From contig JAESTN010000237.1 in assembly GCA_016763595.1 (NCBI GenBank), positions 1 to 6,942 of the forward strand: a stretch of DNA of 6,942 bases, written 5' to 3'. Numbering within the stretch: the first letter of the stretch is position 1; every line of letters starts with the position of its first letter. This document shows positions 6,416-6,942 of the stretch, piece after piece. The notes beneath the pieces are model-generated. The model was not told the DNA's origin and did not search any database. It worked only from the letters and a program-made list of their open reading frames with translations. A program made the translations under genes and the position numbers. The stretch is from Flavobacteriaceae bacterium (GTDB lineage Bacteria; Bacteroidota; Bacteroidia; Flavobacteriales; Flavobacteriaceae).

Positions 6416-6942
6416 CTAGAAATTACTTCCTGTATCCCACCATAATCTTGTTCCTCCATTATCAGGTCCTTTCAACAAGGCTGTTGCAGCTGTAACACCA
6501 GCCGCATTTGTAGATTTCTCACTATCTACAAACGGAATTCTTCTAATTTGAATTGCCGTATCTACCGTTCCTCCACTTTGGTTACTTACCACAGGGAAAA
6601 TCTTAGGATATCCAGTTCTTCTAAATTCAGACCAAGCTTCCTGTCCTTCTGGGAACATTGCGATCCATTTTTGAGTAATAATTCTTTCTAATTTTTCTTC
6701 ATTTGTTGCACCAGCACTCCAAGCTACTGTAATAGAACTTAAAGCTGTTGCATTATTTGCGGCATTCACTGGATCAACATAATTAGCAGGTACCGAAGTG
6801 TTATCTGCGATATACGCTGCTGCTCCAGAAACTCCATGTTGCTCAAAAGAGGTCATGATACCCATTTCGTAATTTGCTTGGACTGTTCCTGCTCCTGCCC
6901 AACCTCTTAAAGCAGCTTCTGCTTTTAAGAAATAAACTTCTG
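6416..6942 (-). CDS. SusD/RagB-like outer-membrane glycan-binding lipoprotein (C-terminal part)
   Basis: The frame runs open to the window edge (175 codons visible, stop TAG at 6418-6416), so the N-terminus is outside. An internal ATG at 6865 is not the real start: the codons upstream encode EVYFLKAEAALRGW, a hallmark SusD helix. Further family motifs are IITQKWIAMFPEGQEAWSEF followed by RRTGYP, then RRIPF, and the C-terminal TRLWWDT. SusD-like proteins are surface lipoproteins that cap a SusC TonB-dependent channel and bind oligosaccharides for import. The susC partner would be expected beyond the right edge. The neighbouring GH20 and NagB-type genes suggest a GlcNAc-containing glycan as the ligand, with chitooligosaccharide most likely (inference). 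It ends before a strong terminator. Confidence 0.95.
   Translation of the reverse strand, partial: EVYFLKAEAALRGWAGAGTVQANYEMGIMTSFEQHGVSGAAAYIADNTSVPANYVDPVNAANNATALSSITVAWSAGATNEEKLERIITQKWIAMFPEGQEAWSEFRRTGYPKIFPVVSNQSGGTVDTAIQIRRIPFVDSEKSTNAAGVTAATALLKGPDNGGTRLWWDTGSNF

Overview
The window looks like low-GC chromosomal DNA from a member of the Bacteroidota, most likely a (marine) flavobacterium. The main evidence is the C-terminal part of a SusD/RagB-type outer-membrane glycan-binding lipoprotein, which is a Bacteroidota hallmark. Supporting signs are the AT-rich intergenic DNA, start codons without strong Shine-Dalgarno sequences, a 3' CCA that is not encoded in the tRNA, and a Bacteroidota-style TPR protein with paired-cysteine caps. 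Species cannot be decided from this window.

Left part (1-1090, plus strand). A tRNA-Leu(CAA) gene cut by the window edge is followed directly by a strong hairpin-T terminator. After a 229-base AT-rich spacer comes an exported TPR protein built from two copies of a 115-residue unit. It converges on the minus-strand genes. The 220-base gap between them holds a REP-like inverted pair of small palindromes.

Right part (1311-6942, minus strand, so read from right to left). The order is a SusD-like protein (truncated by the edge), its terminator, a 36-bp dyad, a 644-residue NagB-type glucosamine-6-phosphate deaminase fused to a PIG-L/LmbE deacetylase-like domain, an exported GH20 beta-N-acetylhexosaminidase 9 bases downstream, a strong terminator, and finally an SMP-30/gluconolactonase-type lipoprotein.

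SusD, GH20 and the NagB fusion together suggest the tail of a GlcNAc-glycan utilisation locus, with chitin the best guess. SusD (with a SusC outside the window) would capture oligosaccharides at the surface, periplasmic GH20 would release terminal GlcNAc, and the cytoplasmic NagB/PIG-L protein would handle the amino sugar phosphate. From memory, the chitin utilisation locus of Flavobacterium johnsoniae has a similar SusD / NagB / GH20 set. The SMP-30-like lactonase is separated by a terminator and may not belong to the pathway.

The most interesting points are the NagB-PIG-L fusion, in which a catalytic Asp of classical NagB is replaced by Thr, the dyad directly ahead of its start codon, and the REP-like element. 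No complete novel system such as a defence island, CRISPR array or mobile element with its own genes is visible.
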